Assembly (NCBI GenBank): GCA_963761325.1
Contig: CAVXGZ010000002.1
Coordinates: forward strand, 1,178,001 to 1,242,000
Direction of reading: 5' to 3'
Origin: Streptantibioticus_C sp963761325
GTDB taxonomy: Bacteria > Actinomycetota > Actinomycetes > Streptomycetales > Streptomycetaceae
Length of the DNA: 64,000 nt
Both the position numbers and the translations under genes were made by a program. Shown here in pieces: positions 39,921 to 50,913 of this stretch. Position 1 is the first letter of the stretch. Each line of letters starts with the position of its first letter. The notes beneath the pieces are model-generated. The model was given only the letters and a program-made list of their open reading frames with translations. It had not been told where the DNA came from and made no database searches.

Positions 39921-42900
39921 TGAGTGCCACCATCGGCCAGTACGTCGAAGCCCTGCGCAGTTCGGTCAAGGAGACCGAGCGGCTGAAGGCGCTCAACCGC
40001 GAACTGACCGCGGCCACCCGGGAACCGATCGCCATCGTCGGCATGTCCTGCCGGCTGCCCGGCGGCGTCGACTCGCCCGAGGCGCTCTGGTCGCTGGTGG
40101 ACGCGGGCGGCGACGCCATCACCCCGTTCCCCGCCGACCGCGGCTGGGACACCGTGCGGCTCCACGACGCCGAGCCCGGCCGCACCGGCACGTCGTACGC
40201 CCGCGAAGGCGGCTTCGTCCACGACGCGGGAAGCTTCGACCCGGCCTTCTTCGGCATCTCGCCGCGTGAGGCGCTGGCCATGGATCCGCAGCAGCGCCTG
40301 CTGCTGGAGACCTCCTGGGAGACCTTCGAACGGGCCGGGATCGACCCGCTGACCCTGCGGGGCAGCCGCACCGGCGTCTACGTCGGCTCGACCAACTCCG
40401 GCTACGGCGTCGCCACACCGGTGGACGGGGAGATCGAGGGCTACGCGCTCATCGGTGCCGCCACCAGCGTGCTGTCCGGCCGGGTCGCCTACACCTTCGG
40501 CCTCGAAGGCCCGGCCGTCACCGTGGACACCGCGTGCTCCTCGGCGCTGGTCGCCCTGCACCTGGCCGCGCAGGCGCTGCGCGCCGGCGAGTGCACGATG
40601 GCGCTGGCCGGCGGCGTCACGGTGATGGCCACCCCGGGCGCGTTCGTCGAGTTCAGCCGGCAGCGCGGGCTGTCCGGCGACGGGCGTTGCAAGTCCTTCG
40701 CGGCCGCGGCCGACGGCACCGGATGGAGCGAGGGCGTGGCCCTCCTGCTGGTGGAACGGCTCTCCGACGCCCGGCGCAACGGCCACCCGGTCCTCGCGGT
40801 CGTCCGCGGCTCCGCGGTGAACTCCGACGGCGCGTCGAACGGCCTGACCGCACCCAACGGACCCGCCCAACGCCGCGTCATCCGCGACGCGTTGGCGAAC
40901 GCCCGGCTCACCACCGCCGACGTGGACGCCGTCGAGGCACACGGCACCGGCACCGTGCTGGGCGACCCGATCGAGGCGCAGGCGCTTCTGGCGACGTACG
41001 GTCAGGACCGCTCCGAGGAGCGGCCGTTGTGGCTCGGCTCGGTCAAGTCCAACATCGGGCACACCCAGTCGGCGTCCGGCGTGGCCGGCGTCATCAAGAT
41101 GGTCATGGCCATGCGGCACGATGTGCTGCCGCGCACCCTGCACGTGGACGAGCCCTCGCCGCACGTGGACTGGTCGGCCGGCGCGGTGCGGCTGCTCACC
41201 GAACCCCGCCCGTGGCCGCGGGCCGACTCCCCGCGCCGGGCCGGCGTGTCGTCCTTCGGCGTCAGCGGCACCAACGCGCACGTCGTCATCGAGGACGCGC
41301 CGCGCACCGAGCCCGAGCCCGAAGCCCCCGGCACCGCGCCCGCCCGGCTGCCCTGGACGCTCTCCGCGAAGACCGCGCACGCGCTGCGGGCCCAGGCCGA
41401 CCGCCTGCGCGCCTTCGTTGCCGCCGACCCCGACGTGGAACCGGTCGACATCGGCCTGTCGCTCGCGACCACCCGGGCCGCCCTGGAACACCGCGCGGTG
41501 CTCTTCGCCGCCGACCGCCCGGGCTTCCTCGACGCCCTCACCGCACTCGCCCGCGCTGAGGACACCCCCGACGTCGTACGCGGGGTGGCCGCCAAGGGCA
41601 AGCTCGCCTTCCTCTTCACCGGCCAGGGTGCGCAGCGGGCCGGTATGGGCCGTGAACTGCACGCCGCGTTCCCGGTGTTCGCGGACGCGCTCGATGCGGT
41701 CTGCGCGCGGCTGGACGGCGAACTGGACCGCCCGCTGCGCGACGTGATGTTCGACGGCGGCGAGTCGCTGGACCAGACTGCTTACACGCAGGCCGCGTTG
41801 TTCGCGCTCGAAGTGGCGCTCTTCCGGCTGCTGGAGTCCTGGGGTGTCACCCCGGACTTCCTTCTCGGCCATTCCATCGGGGAGTTGGCCGCCGCGCATG
41901 TCGCGGGCGTGCTGTCGCTGGACGACGCGTGCACTCTGGTGGCGGCTCGTGGTCGGCTGATGCAGGCCCTGCCGACCGGTGGCGCGATGCTCGCGGTGGA
42001 GGCGACCGAGCAGGAGATCGCGGCCGAACTCACCGGGTGTGAGGCGTCGGTGAGTCTCGCGGCGGTCAACGGGCCGACCTCCGTGGTCGTTTCGGGCGAC
42101 GAAGACGTGATCACCGAGCTGGAAGCGGCCTGGCGCGCGTCGGGCCGCAAGGTCAAGCGGCTGACCGTCTCGCACGCGTTCCACTCGCCGCGGATGGACG
42201 CCATGCTGGAGGAGTTCGCCACCGCCGCCCGGCAACTGGACTTCCAGCCGCCGAAGTCGACCGTCATCTCCAACCTCACCGGCCGGCCCGTCGACCCCGA
42301 CGCGTTCCGGACCCCCGAGTACTGGGTGCGACACGTGCGCGAGGCGGTGCGGTTCGCCGACGGCGTCGACACGCTCCACGCGGCGGGCGTCACCACGTTC
42401 CTCGAACTCGGCCCCGACGGCGTACTCACCGCGATGGCCCGCCAGTGCCTCGCCGAACGCACCGGCACCGCGACCCTGCTCCCCGCCCTGCGCCGCGACC
42501 GGGACGAACCCGGCACCCTGTGGCACGCGGTCGCCCGGCTGCACACCGGCGGCACCCCGGTGGACTGGCCGGCCGTCCACGCCCCGTGGGGCGGACGCCG
42601 GATCGCGCTGCCCACCTACCCCTTCCAGCGCGAGCACTTCTGGCTGCTGCCCGCCGCACCGAGCCAGGGCGCCACCCAGGACGGCTGGCGCTACCGGACG
42701 ACCTGGAAGCCCGTCCCGGACAACGCGATCCCCGACCTGACCGGCACCTGGCTCCTGGTCGTGCCGCGGGAACACGCCGACTCCGCGACGGCACACGACT
42801 GCGCCGACACGCTGACCGGCCACGGAGCCGCCGTACGCCACGTGGTGCTGACCGGCGCCGACACCGACCGCGCCGCCGTCGCCGAGCGGCTGCGGGACGC

Positions 42901-45900
42901 CGCCGACGGCCGGCCCGTCGACGGGATCCTCTCCCTCCTCGCGCTCGACGAGCGGCCCGACCCCGACCGTCCCGTCATGGCCGCCGGAGTCGCCGGAACC
43001 GTGGCGCTGCTCCAGGCGCTCGGCGACACCGGGCTCACCGCACCGGTCTGGCTCGCCACCCGGGGCGCGGTCCAGGTCGGCGCCGACGAGGAGCTCGCCA
43101 GCGTCCCCGGCGCACAGATCTGGGCCCTCGGCCGGGTCGCCGCCCTCGAGTTCCCGCGCCGCTGGATCGGGATGCTCGACCTGCCCGCCGGCTCCGGCCC
43201 GCTCGACGAGCGCACCCGCCGCCACCTGGCCGGCCTGCTCACCGACAGCGGCGACGAGGACCAGGTCGCCATCCGCGGCGCCGGACCGTCCGGCCGACGG
43301 CTGGTCCACGCGCCCGCCGGACCGGCCACGGGCAGCTGGCAGCCGACCGGGACCGTGCTCGTCACCGGCGGCACCGGCGCGCTCGGCGCCCACGTCACCC
43401 GGTGGCTCGCCGGCCGCGGCGCCCCGCACGTCCTGCTGACCAGCCGCCGGGGCCCCGATTCGCCCGGCGTCGACCGGCTCGTCACCGAGATCGAGGCGCT
43501 CGGCACCAAGGTCACCGTCGCCGCCTGCGACGCGGCGGATCGCGCCGCGCTCGACGCGCTGCTGGCGGGCATCCCGGCCGAACTCCCGCTGACCGCGGTC
43601 GTGCACGCGGCCGGTACCGGCGAGTTCGTGCCGCTGGAGAACACCACGCTCGACGCCTTCGCCGCCGGACTCCACGCCAAGGTCACCGGCGCGGCCAACC
43701 TGCACGACGCGCTGCGCGACACGCCGCTCGACGCCTTCGTGCTCTTCTCGTCCGTCTCCGCGGTCTGGGGCAGCGGCGGCCAGGCCGCCTACGCCGCGGC
43801 CAACGCCTACCTCGACGGGCTGGCCCAGCGGCGCCGGGCCGCCGGACTGCCCGCCACCGCCGTCTCCTGGGGACCGTGGGCCGGCGAGGGCATGGCCGGC
43901 GCCGCCGCCACCAGCGACTACCTGCGCAAACGCGGCCTGCTGACCATGGACCCCGCGCTGGCCGTCGCCGCGCTCGGCCAGGCGGTGGACGGCGGCGACT
44001 CGTGGGTCGCCGTCGCCGACGTCGACTGGCCGCGGTTCGCCGCCGGCTTCACCGCGGCCCGCCCCAGGCCGCTCCTCGACGAACTGCCCGAAGCACGCCG
44101 CTCGCCCGGCCCCGCGCCCGCCGCCACGGAACGCTCCGCGCTCGCCGCCCGCCTCGAAGGGCTCTCCGAGCCGGCGCAGGAGGCCGCGGTCCTGGAGATC
44201 GTCAGGACCCAGGTCGCCGCGGTGCTCGGCCACCGCCGCGGCACCGACGCGGTCGAACCGCACCGCGCGTTCACCGAACTCGGCTTCGACTCGCTCACCG
44301 CGATCGAACTGCGCGACGTCCTCGACCAGGTCACCGGATTGCGGCTGCCCGCGACGCTGATCTTCGACTACCCGACCCCCGCCGTGCTCGCCGGCTACGT
44401 GCGCGAGGCCTGCCTCGGCCTGTCCGGCACCCCGGAGCGCTCGTTCGCCCGCGCCGCCGTCGCCGACGAGCCGATCGCCATCGTCGGCATGAGCTGCCGT
44501 TTCCCCGGCGGCGTCGAGTCGCCCGAGGACCTGTGGCGGCTCGCCGACGAGGGCACCGACGCCGTCAGCGGCTTCCCCGCCGACCGCGGCTGGGACCTCG
44601 GCAGGCTCTACGACCCGCAGGGCGCCGAAGGCACCTCCTACGTCAACGAGGGCGGATTCCTCACCGGCGTGGCCGAGTTCGACCCGGTCTTCTTCGGCAT
44701 CTCGCCGCGCGAGGCCCTCGCGATGGACCCGCAGCAGCGTCTGCTGCTCCAAGTATCCTGGGAGGCGTTCGAGCGCGCCGGCCTCGACCCGACCTCGCTG
44801 CGCGGCACCCGGACCGGGGTGTTCACCGGCACCAACGGCCAGGACTACCTGCCGCTGCTCATGAGCGCGCGACCCGGCAGCGAGAGCCACCAGGGCATCG
44901 GCAACGCGGCCGGTGTGCTGTCCGGCCGCATCTCCTACGCCTTCGGCCTCGAAGGCCCGGCCATGACGGTGGACACCGCCTGCTCGTCCTCCCTGGTCGC
45001 CATGCACCTCGCGGTGCAGGCGCTGCGCAACGGCGAGTGCGAGCTGGCCGTCGCCGGCGGCGTGACGGTGATGTCGACACCGATGGCGTTCGTCGAGTTC
45101 AGCCGCCAGCGCGGGCTGGCCGCCGACGGGCGCTGCAAGGCGTTCGCCGCCACGGCCGACGGCACCTCGTGGGGCGAGGGCGTCGGCGTCGTCGTGCTGG
45201 AACGCCTCTCCGAGGCACAGCGCAACGGGCACCGGGTGCTCGCGGTCGTCCGCGGCTCGGCGATCAACCAGGACGGCGCCTCCAACGGCCTGACCGCGCC
45301 CAACGGCCCTTCCCAACAACGCGTGATCCGCCAGGCGTTGGCTGGCGCCGGCCTCTCGCCGTCCGACGTGGACGCGGTCGAGGCGCACGGCACCGGCACG
45401 ACGCTGGGCGACCCGATCGAGGCGCAGGCGCTGCTGGCCACCTACGGCCGGGACCGGACCGCCGAACAGCCGCTGTGGCTGGGCTCGCTCAAGTCCAACA
45501 TCGGCCACACGCAGGCGGCTTCGGGCGTGGCGAGCGTGATCAAGATGGTCATGGCGATGCGGCACGGCGTGCTGCCCAGGACCCTGCACGTGGACGAGCC
45601 GTCGCCGCACGTGGACTGGTCGTCCGGCGCGGTGGCGCTGTTGACCGAGGCGCAGAAGTGGCCGCAGCGGGACGTGCCGCGGCGGGCCGGCGTCTCCTCG
45701 TTCGGCATGAGCGGCACGAACGTGCACATGATCCTCGAAGAGCCGCCGCAGCCCGAGCCCGCCGCCGCGCGGGAGCCCGCACCGCTGAGCGCGCTGCCGT
45801 TCCTGGTCTCCGGGAAGTCCGAGGACGCGCTGCGCCACCAGGCCGAGCGGCTGGCGTCGTTCGTCGCCGACCGCGCGGAACTCGACGAACGCGATCTCGC

Positions 45901-48900
45901 CTGGTCCCTGGCCGCCACCAGGACAGCGCTCGAACACCGGGCCGTCGTGCTCGCCGGCGACCGGACCGCGCTGCTGGACGACCTCGGCGCGCTGGCCGGC
46001 GGCACCGCGCGCCAGGGCGTGGTCCGCGGCGAGACCGGACCGGGCAAGCTCGCCTTCCTCTTCACCGGTCAGGGCGCGCAGCGGGCCGGTATGGGCCGTG
46101 AACTGCACGCTGCGTTCCCGGTGTTCGCTGAGGCATTGGACGCGGTGTGCGCGCGGTTGGACGGCGAGTTGGACCGTCCGCTGCGTGACGTGATGTTCGA
46201 CGGCGGCGAGTCGCTGGACCAGACGGTGTTCACGCAGGCGGCGTTGTTCGCGCTCGAAGTGGCGTTGTTCCGGCTCGTGGAGTCGTGGGGTGTCACTCCC
46301 GGTTTCCTGCTCGGGCATTCCATCGGCGAGTTGGCGGCGGCGCATGTCGCGGGTGTGCTGTCGTTGGATGACGCGTGCGTGTTGGTGGCGGCTCGTGGTC
46401 GGTTGATGCAGGCGTTGCCGACCGGTGGCGCGATGCTGGCGGTGGAGGCGGCCGAGGGCGAGATCGCTGCGGAACTCGTGGGTCGTGAGGCGTCGGTAAG
46501 TCTCGCGGCGGTCAACGGGCCGTCTTCGGTGGTCGTTTCGGGTGACGCCGACGTGATCGCGGAGTTGGAGACCGCGTGGCGGGACGCGGGTCGTCGGGTG
46601 AAGCGGCTGACCGTCTCGCATGCGTTCCATTCGCCGCGGATGGAGCCGATGCTCGACGAGTTCGCAGCGGTGGCGGAGCGGTTGACCTTCGGGGCGCCGA
46701 GGCTGCCGATCGTCTCGAACGTGTCCGGCGGGCTGGTGGATCCGGAGGAGATCCGTACGCCGGGGTACTGGGTGCGGCATGTCCGTGAGGCGGTGCGGTT
46801 CGCGGACGGGGTCGTGACGCTCGCAGCCCAAGGGGTTGCGACGGTGGTGGAGTTGGGGCCGGACGGGGTGTTGTGCGCGATGGCGCAGCAGTCCGCCGAG
46901 CTGACCGCCGTGCCCGTCCTGCGCACCGGGCAGGACGAGGTCCGGACGGTGTCCGCCGCGGCGGCGACGGTGTTCGTGGGGGGCGGCCGGGTGGACTGGG
47001 ACGCGCTCTTCGCGCCGTCCGGGGCGCGCACGGTGGACCTGCCGACGTATGCCTTCGACCGTGAGCGGTTCTGGCCCGGGGCGGGCCGGCGGGCCGGGGA
47101 TCTGGGCGGCGCGGGGCTCGGCACGGTGGACCATCCGGTGCTGGGGGCGGGCGTGGGCCTGGCCGGTGGCGGCGGTTGCGTGTTCACCGGCCGGTTGTCG
47201 GTGGGTGCGCAGGCGTGGCTCGGCGATCACGTCGTGCACGGCCGGGTCGTGGTCGCGGGCACGGTGTTCGTGGAGTTGGTGGTGCGAGCCGGTGACGAGG
47301 TCGGGTGCGGCCGACTGGAGGAACTGGTCCTGGAGGTGCCGCTGGTGCTGCCGGAGGGCGGCGGCGTGCAGGTCCAGGTCGTGGTGGGCGACGCGGACGA
47401 CGACGGCCGCCGTTCGGTCGAGGTGTTCGGACGGCTGGAGGACGGCCGGAGCGACGGCCTGCAGGACGGCTGGGTCCGGCATGCCTCGGGCGCGATGTCG
47501 GCCGCGGTGCCGGTGCCGGGGACCGTGGCGGCCGAGGGGTTCGAGGTCTGGCCGCCGGCCGGTGGCCACGAGGTGGACCGGGGCGAGGTGTACGCCGTGC
47601 TGGCCGCCGGCGGCCTGGCGTACGGCGAGGTGTTCTCCGGGGTGAGCCGTGCGTGGGTGCGCGGCGACGAGGTGTTCGCGGAGGTGGGCCTGCCGGAGGG
47701 CGAACGGGGGGACGCGGGCCGGTTCGGCCTGCACCCGGCGCTGCTGGACGCGGCGCTGCAGTCCGCGGCGGCGGGTGTGGCGGCCGGCGGTGGTGACAGC
47801 GCCGGTGAGTGCGAGGGCGGCGGCGTGGGACTGCCGTTCTCCTGGTCGGGTGTGTCGTTGTGGGCGTCGGGTGCCTCGGTGCTGCGGGTGCGCCTGTCGT
47901 CGTTGGGCGCCGGCGGTCTGACGTTGCTCGCGGTGGACGCGGACGGCGTGCCGGTGGTGTCGGTGGAGCGGCTCGCGGTGCGTCCGGTGGCCGCCGGCCA
48001 GGTCGAGCGGGCCGCGGCGGGTCCCGGTACCGGCGGCCTGGGAGAGGTGTACCGGCTGGCGTGGGAGAGGTTCCCGGCGCCGGCGGAGGACAGCCTGCTG
48101 GGCGCCGACGCGGTGGCCGTGCTGGGCGCGGACCCGCTGGGCGCCGCCGGGGGACTCGCGGCAGCGGGCGTCGGGGTGCGCACGGCGGAGTCGTTGGCGG
48201 ACCTGCCGGCCGACGGCGAGGTGCCGGAGGTCGTGGTGCTGCCCGTCGGCGGGACGGGCGTCGCCGTCGAGGCCGTGCGGGACGTGCTGGTCGGCGCGCT
48301 GGACGCGGTGCGCGGCTGGGTGACCGACGAGCGGTGCGAACGGTCGCGGTTGGTGGTCGTCACCCGCGGTGCCGTGGAACACGTCGGCGACGTGGGTGCC
48401 GCCGGTGCGTGGGGACTACTGCGATCCGTGCAGTTGGAGCACCCCGGACGGGTGATTCTGGTGGACGTGGACGGGCATGCCGCGTCCTGGGGCGCGTTGG
48501 GCGCCGCGGTGGGGAGCGGGCTGCCGCAGGTGGTGGTCCGCGAGGGCGAGCTGTCGGCGGGACGCGTGGTGCGCGACGACGGCGGGCTGGTGCTGCCGAC
48601 GCCGGACCAGGGAGCGTGGCGGCTGGAGCCCTCGGAGCACGGGGTGCTCGACGAGGTCGCGCCGGTCGTTCTGGCCGAGAGTGCCGAGTTGGCGCCGGGT
48701 GAGGTGCGGGTGGGGATGCGGGCGGCCGGGGTGAACTTCCGGGATGTGTTGATCGGTTTGGGGAGGTATCCGGAGCCGGGGTTGATGGGTTCCGAGGGCG
48801 CCGGTGTGGTGCTCGAAGTGGGGTCCGGTGTAACGGGGTTGGGGGTGGGTGATCGGGTCTTCGGTTTGTTCGCGGGTGGGTTCGGTCCGGAGGCGGTGAC

Positions 48901-50884
48901 CGATGGGCGGTTGTTGGCGCGGATGCCGGATGGCTGGTCGTTCGTCGAGGCGGCGTCGGTGCCGATGGTGTTCATGACGGCGTTCTACGGGTTGTTCGAC
49001 CTGGGTGGTCTGGCGTCGGGTGAGTCGGTGTTGGTGCACGCGGCGGCCGGCGGCGTGGGCATGGCGGCGGTGCAGTTGGCCCGTTGGGCGGGTGCCGAGG
49101 TGTTCGCGACCGCGAGTGAGCCGAAGTGGCCGATCGTTCGCGGGCTCGGTGTCCCGGACGAGCGGATCGCGTCTTCGCGTGATCTCGCGTTCGAGGGCGC
49201 GTTCCGTGCGGCGTCCGGTGGCCGTGGCGTCGACGTCGTACTCAACGCGCTCGCGGGCGAGTTCATCGACGCCTCGGCCCGACTGCTCGCCGACGGCGGC
49301 CGGTTCGTCGAGATGGGCAAGGCGGACGTCCGCCAGGCCGACGCCTTCCCGGGCGCCTCCTACCACTCGTTCGACCTGTTCGACGCCGGTCTGGACCGGT
49401 TGCGGGAGATCCTGGCCCGGCTCGTGGAGCTGTTCGAGGACGGGGCGTTGGAGTTCCTGCCGGTGCGCGCGTGGGACGTGCGGGAGGCGGCGGGCGCGTT
49501 CCGGCTGATGGGTTCGGGGCGGCACGTCGGCAAGAACGTGCTGGTGATGCCGCGCCGGCTGGACCCGGACGGGACCGTGCTGGTCACCGGCGGCACCGGG
49601 GCACTCGGTGCGCTGGCCGCCCGGCGGCTGGCGTCGGCGCACGGAGTACGGCGGCTGGTGCTGCTCTCCCGCACCGGTCCGGACGCGCCCGGCGTGCCCG
49701 AACTCGTGGCGGAACTGGCCGAACTCGGCGCCGAGGCGCGGGTCATGGCGTGCGACGTGTCGGACCGGGACGCCCTGGCCGCGGTGGTGCGGGAGATCCC
49801 CGCCGAGCATCCGCTGACCGGCGTCGTGCACACGGCGGGCGTCGTCGACGACGGCGTGGTGGAGTCCATGACGCCCGAGCGGATCACCAGCGTTTTCGCG
49901 CCGAAGGCAGCCGCCGCGTTGCACCTGCATGAGTTGACGAAGCATCACGATCTGGCGCTGTTCGCCCTCTACTCGTCGGTGTCGGCGACCGTGGGTTCGG
50001 CGGGACAGTCGAACTACGCCGCAGCGAACGGTGTGTTGGACGGTCTGGCGCAGTGGCGTCGCGGCGCCGGGCTGGCGGGACTGTCGCTGGCGTGGGGCCC
50101 GTGGCTCACCGAGTCGGGCCGCGGCATGCTCGGCCGGCTGAGCACGGCGGAACGGGACCGGGTGGGCCGCTCCGGACTGGTGCCGCTCGGCGCCGACGAC
50201 GGACTCGCCCTGTTCGAGCGGTCGTTGGCCTCGGCCGGCGGCGCGGTGGTGCCGATGGCGGTGGACACCGCGGCGCTGGCCGCCGCGGGCAGTGCGCTGC
50301 CGCTGCTGCTGCAGTCGCTGGCCCGCACGGTCCGTCCCACCGCGGGCGCCGGCGGGGTGGCACCGGCGGCCGGCTTCGCGCAACGGCTCGCCGGGCTGGA
50401 CGCGGGCGAGGCGGCCCGGATGCTGCTGGAGGCGGTGCGCGGTCATGCCGCGAGCGTGCTGGGCTTCGGCTCGGCGGACGCCATCGGCGCGGCCAAGGCG
50501 TTCGCCGAGATGGGCTTCGACTCGCTGACCGCCGTCGAACTGCGCAACCAACTCGGCGCCACGACCGGCCTGCGCCTGCCGCCGACCCTCGTCTTCGACT
50601 ACCCCAACCCGACCGCGCTCGCCGACTATCTGGCGGCGAAACTGCTCCCCGCGGCGCCGTCGCCGGCCGTCACATTGATGGAGAACCTTGATCGGCTGGA
50701 AGTCGTCGCACCGGGTTTGGGCCGGGCCGACCGGGCCAGAATTCGGGCCAGGATGGAGGCGCTGCTCGCTCGATGGGGCGATGCGCAGAACCCGGCGGAG
50801 ACCCACGACGACCGGGACGTCGAGGACGCCACAGAAGCGGACATCTTCGATCTCATCGACAGTGAGCTGGAGAGCTCCGAGTAG
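39920..50884 (+). CDS. Type I modular polyketide synthase, two extension modules (PKS3)
   Basis: 3654 aa, translationally coupled to PKS2 by TAATG. The N-terminus (IGQYVEALRSSVKETERLKAL) is a docking coil. Module D: KS (Cys206, reads ACSSALV), AT (Ser652, HAFH from 752, malonyl), KR (from 1144, no LDD, VWGSGGQ, A-type), ACP (Ser1458). Module E: KS (Cys1688), AT (Ser2134, HAFH 2234-2237, malonyl), DH (His2437), ER (NFRDVLIGLG ~2939), KR (from 3218, VDD, B-type), ACP (Ser3535). In the DH of module E the HxxxGxxxxP motif ends in Ala rather than Pro (HVVHGRVVVA); the second-motif Asp (LLDAALQ) is kept. The tail ends ATEADIFDLIDSELE, a docking helix like that of PKS1, so the chain goes to another PKS and is not released here. 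Predicted: hydroxyl-bearing acetate, then a reduced acetate if the DH works. Confidence 0.95.
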   Translation: MSATIGQYVEALRSSVKETERLKALNRELTAATREPIAIVGMSCRLPGGVDSPEALWSLVDAGGDAITPFPADRGWDTVRLHDAEPGRTGTSYAREGGFVHDAGSFDPAFFGISPREALAMDPQQRLLLETSWETFERAGIDPLTLRGSRTGVYVGSTNSGYGVATPVDGEIEGYALIGAATSVLSGRVAYTFGLEGPAVTVDTACSSALVALHLAAQALRAGECTMALAGGVTVMATPGAFVEFSRQRGLSGDGRCKSFAAAADGTGWSEGVALLLVERLSDARRNGHPVLAVVRGSAVNSDGASNGLTAPNGPAQRRVIRDALANARLTTADVDAVEAHGTGTVLGDPIEAQALLATYGQDRSEERPLWLGSVKSNIGHTQSASGVAGVIKMVMAMRHDVLPRTLHVDEPSPHVDWSAGAVRLLTEPRPWPRADSPRRAGVSSFGVSGTNAHVVIEDAPRTEPEPEAPGTAPARLPWTLSAKTAHALRAQADRLRAFVAADPDVEPVDIGLSLATTRAALEHRAVLFAADRPGFLDALTALARAEDTPDVVRGVAAKGKLAFLFTGQGAQRAGMGRELHAAFPVFADALDAVCARLDGELDRPLRDVMFDGGESLDQTAYTQAALFALEVALFRLLESWGVTPDFLLGHSIGELAAAHVAGVLSLDDACTLVAARGRLMQALPTGGAMLAVEATEQEIAAELTGCEASVSLAAVNGPTSVVVSGDEDVITELEAAWRASGRKVKRLTVSHAFHSPRMDAMLEEFATAARQLDFQPPKSTVISNLTGRPVDPDAFRTPEYWVRHVREAVRFADGVDTLHAAGVTTFLELGPDGVLTAMARQCLAERTGTATLLPALRRDRDEPGTLWHAVARLHTGGTPVDWPAVHAPWGGRRIALPTYPFQREHFWLLPAAPSQGATQDGWRYRTTWKPVPDNAIPDLTGTWLLVVPREHADSATAHDCADTLTGHGAAVRHVVLTGADTDRAAVAERLRDAADGRPVDGILSLLALDERPDPDRPVMAAGVAGTVALLQALGDTGLTAPVWLATRGAVQVGADEELASVPGAQIWALGRVAALEFPRRWIGMLDLPAGSGPLDERTRRHLAGLLTDSGDEDQVAIRGAGPSGRRLVHAPAGPATGSWQPTGTVLVTGGTGALGAHVTRWLAGRGAPHVLLTSRRGPDSPGVDRLVTEIEALGTKVTVAACDAADRAALDALLAGIPAELPLTAVVHAAGTGEFVPLENTTLDAFAAGLHAKVTGAANLHDALRDTPLDAFVLFSSVSAVWGSGGQAAYAAANAYLDGLAQRRRAAGLPATAVSWGPWAGEGMAGAAATSDYLRKRGLLTMDPALAVAALGQAVDGGDSWVAVADVDWPRFAAGFTAARPRPLLDELPEARRSPGPAPAATERSALAARLEGLSEPAQEAAVLEIVRTQVAAVLGHRRGTDAVEPHRAFTELGFDSLTAIELRDVLDQVTGLRLPATLIFDYPTPAVLAGYVREACLGLSGTPERSFARAAVADEPIAIVGMSCRFPGGVESPEDLWRLADEGTDAVSGFPADRGWDLGRLYDPQGAEGTSYVNEGGFLTGVAEFDPVFFGISPREALAMDPQQRLLLQVSWEAFERAGLDPTSLRGTRTGVFTGTNGQDYLPLLMSARPGSESHQGIGNAAGVLSGRISYAFGLEGPAMTVDTACSSSLVAMHLAVQALRNGECELAVAGGVTVMSTPMAFVEFSRQRGLAADGRCKAFAATADGTSWGEGVGVVVLERLSEAQRNGHRVLAVVRGSAINQDGASNGLTAPNGPSQQRVIRQALAGAGLSPSDVDAVEAHGTGTTLGDPIEAQALLATYGRDRTAEQPLWLGSLKSNIGHTQAASGVASVIKMVMAMRHGVLPRTLHVDEPSPHVDWSSGAVALLTEAQKWPQRDVPRRAGVSSFGMSGTNVHMILEEPPQPEPAAAREPAPLSALPFLVSGKSEDALRHQAERLASFVADRAELDERDLAWSLAATRTALEHRAVVLAGDRTALLDDLGALAGGTARQGVVRGETGPGKLAFLFTGQGAQRAGMGRELHAAFPVFAEALDAVCARLDGELDRPLRDVMFDGGESLDQTVFTQAALFALEVALFRLVESWGVTPGFLLGHSIGELAAAHVAGVLSLDDACVLVAARGRLMQALPTGGAMLAVEAAEGEIAAELVGREASVSLAAVNGPSSVVVSGDADVIAELETAWRDAGRRVKRLTVSHAFHSPRMEPMLDEFAAVAERLTFGAPRLPIVSNVSGGLVDPEEIRTPGYWVRHVREAVRFADGVVTLAAQGVATVVELGPDGVLCAMAQQSAELTAVPVLRTGQDEVRTVSAAAATVFVGGGRVDWDALFAPSGARTVDLPTYAFDRERFWPGAGRRAGDLGGAGLGTVDHPVLGAGVGLAGGGGCVFTGRLSVGAQAWLGDHVVHGRVVVAGTVFVELVVRAGDEVGCGRLEELVLEVPLVLPEGGGVQVQVVVGDADDDGRRSVEVFGRLEDGRSDGLQDGWVRHASGAMSAAVPVPGTVAAEGFEVWPPAGGHEVDRGEVYAVLAAGGLAYGEVFSGVSRAWVRGDEVFAEVGLPEGERGDAGRFGLHPALLDAALQSAAAGVAAGGGDSAGECEGGGVGLPFSWSGVSLWASGASVLRVRLSSLGAGGLTLLAVDADGVPVVSVERLAVRPVAAGQVERAAAGPGTGGLGEVYRLAWERFPAPAEDSLLGADAVAVLGADPLGAAGGLAAAGVGVRTAESLADLPADGEVPEVVVLPVGGTGVAVEAVRDVLVGALDAVRGWVTDERCERSRLVVVTRGAVEHVGDVGAAGAWGLLRSVQLEHPGRVILVDVDGHAASWGALGAAVGSGLPQVVVREGELSAGRVVRDDGGLVLPTPDQGAWRLEPSEHGVLDEVAPVVLAESAELAPGEVRVGMRAAGVNFRDVLIGLGRYPEPGLMGSEGAGVVLEVGSGVTGLGVGDRVFGLFAGGFGPEAVTDGRLLARMPDGWSFVEAASVPMVFMTAFYGLFDLGGLASGESVLVHAAAGGVGMAAVQLARWAGAEVFATASEPKWPIVRGLGVPDERIASSRDLAFEGAFRAASGGRGVDVVLNALAGEFIDASARLLADGGRFVEMGKADVRQADAFPGASYHSFDLFDAGLDRLREILARLVELFEDGALEFLPVRAWDVREAAGAFRLMGSGRHVGKNVLVMPRRLDPDGTVLVTGGTGALGALAARRLASAHGVRRLVLLSRTGPDAPGVPELVAELAELGAEARVMACDVSDRDALAAVVREIPAEHPLTGVVHTAGVVDDGVVESMTPERITSVFAPKAAAALHLHELTKHHDLALFALYSSVSATVGSAGQSNYAAANGVLDGLAQWRRGAGLAGLSLAWGPWLTESGRGMLGRLSTAERDRVGRSGLVPLGADDGLALFERSLASAGGAVVPMAVDTAALAAAGSALPLLLQSLARTVRPTAGAGGVAPAAGFAQRLAGLDAGEAARMLLEAVRGHAASVLGFGSADAIGAAKAFAEMGFDSLTAVELRNQLGATTGLRLPPTLVFDYPNPTALADYLAAKLLPAAPSPAVTLMENLDRLEVVAPGLGRADRARIRARMEALLARWGDAQNPAETHDDRDVEDATEADIFDLIDSELESSE

Positions 50885-50913
50885 GAAAACCCGAAAAGAA
50901 GGAAGACTGTTTC

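Noticed and set aside
50640..50884. Thioesterase at the end of PKS3
   Set aside because: The tail is a short acidic docking helix (DIFDLIDSE); there is no GxSxG hydrolase domain after the last ACP.
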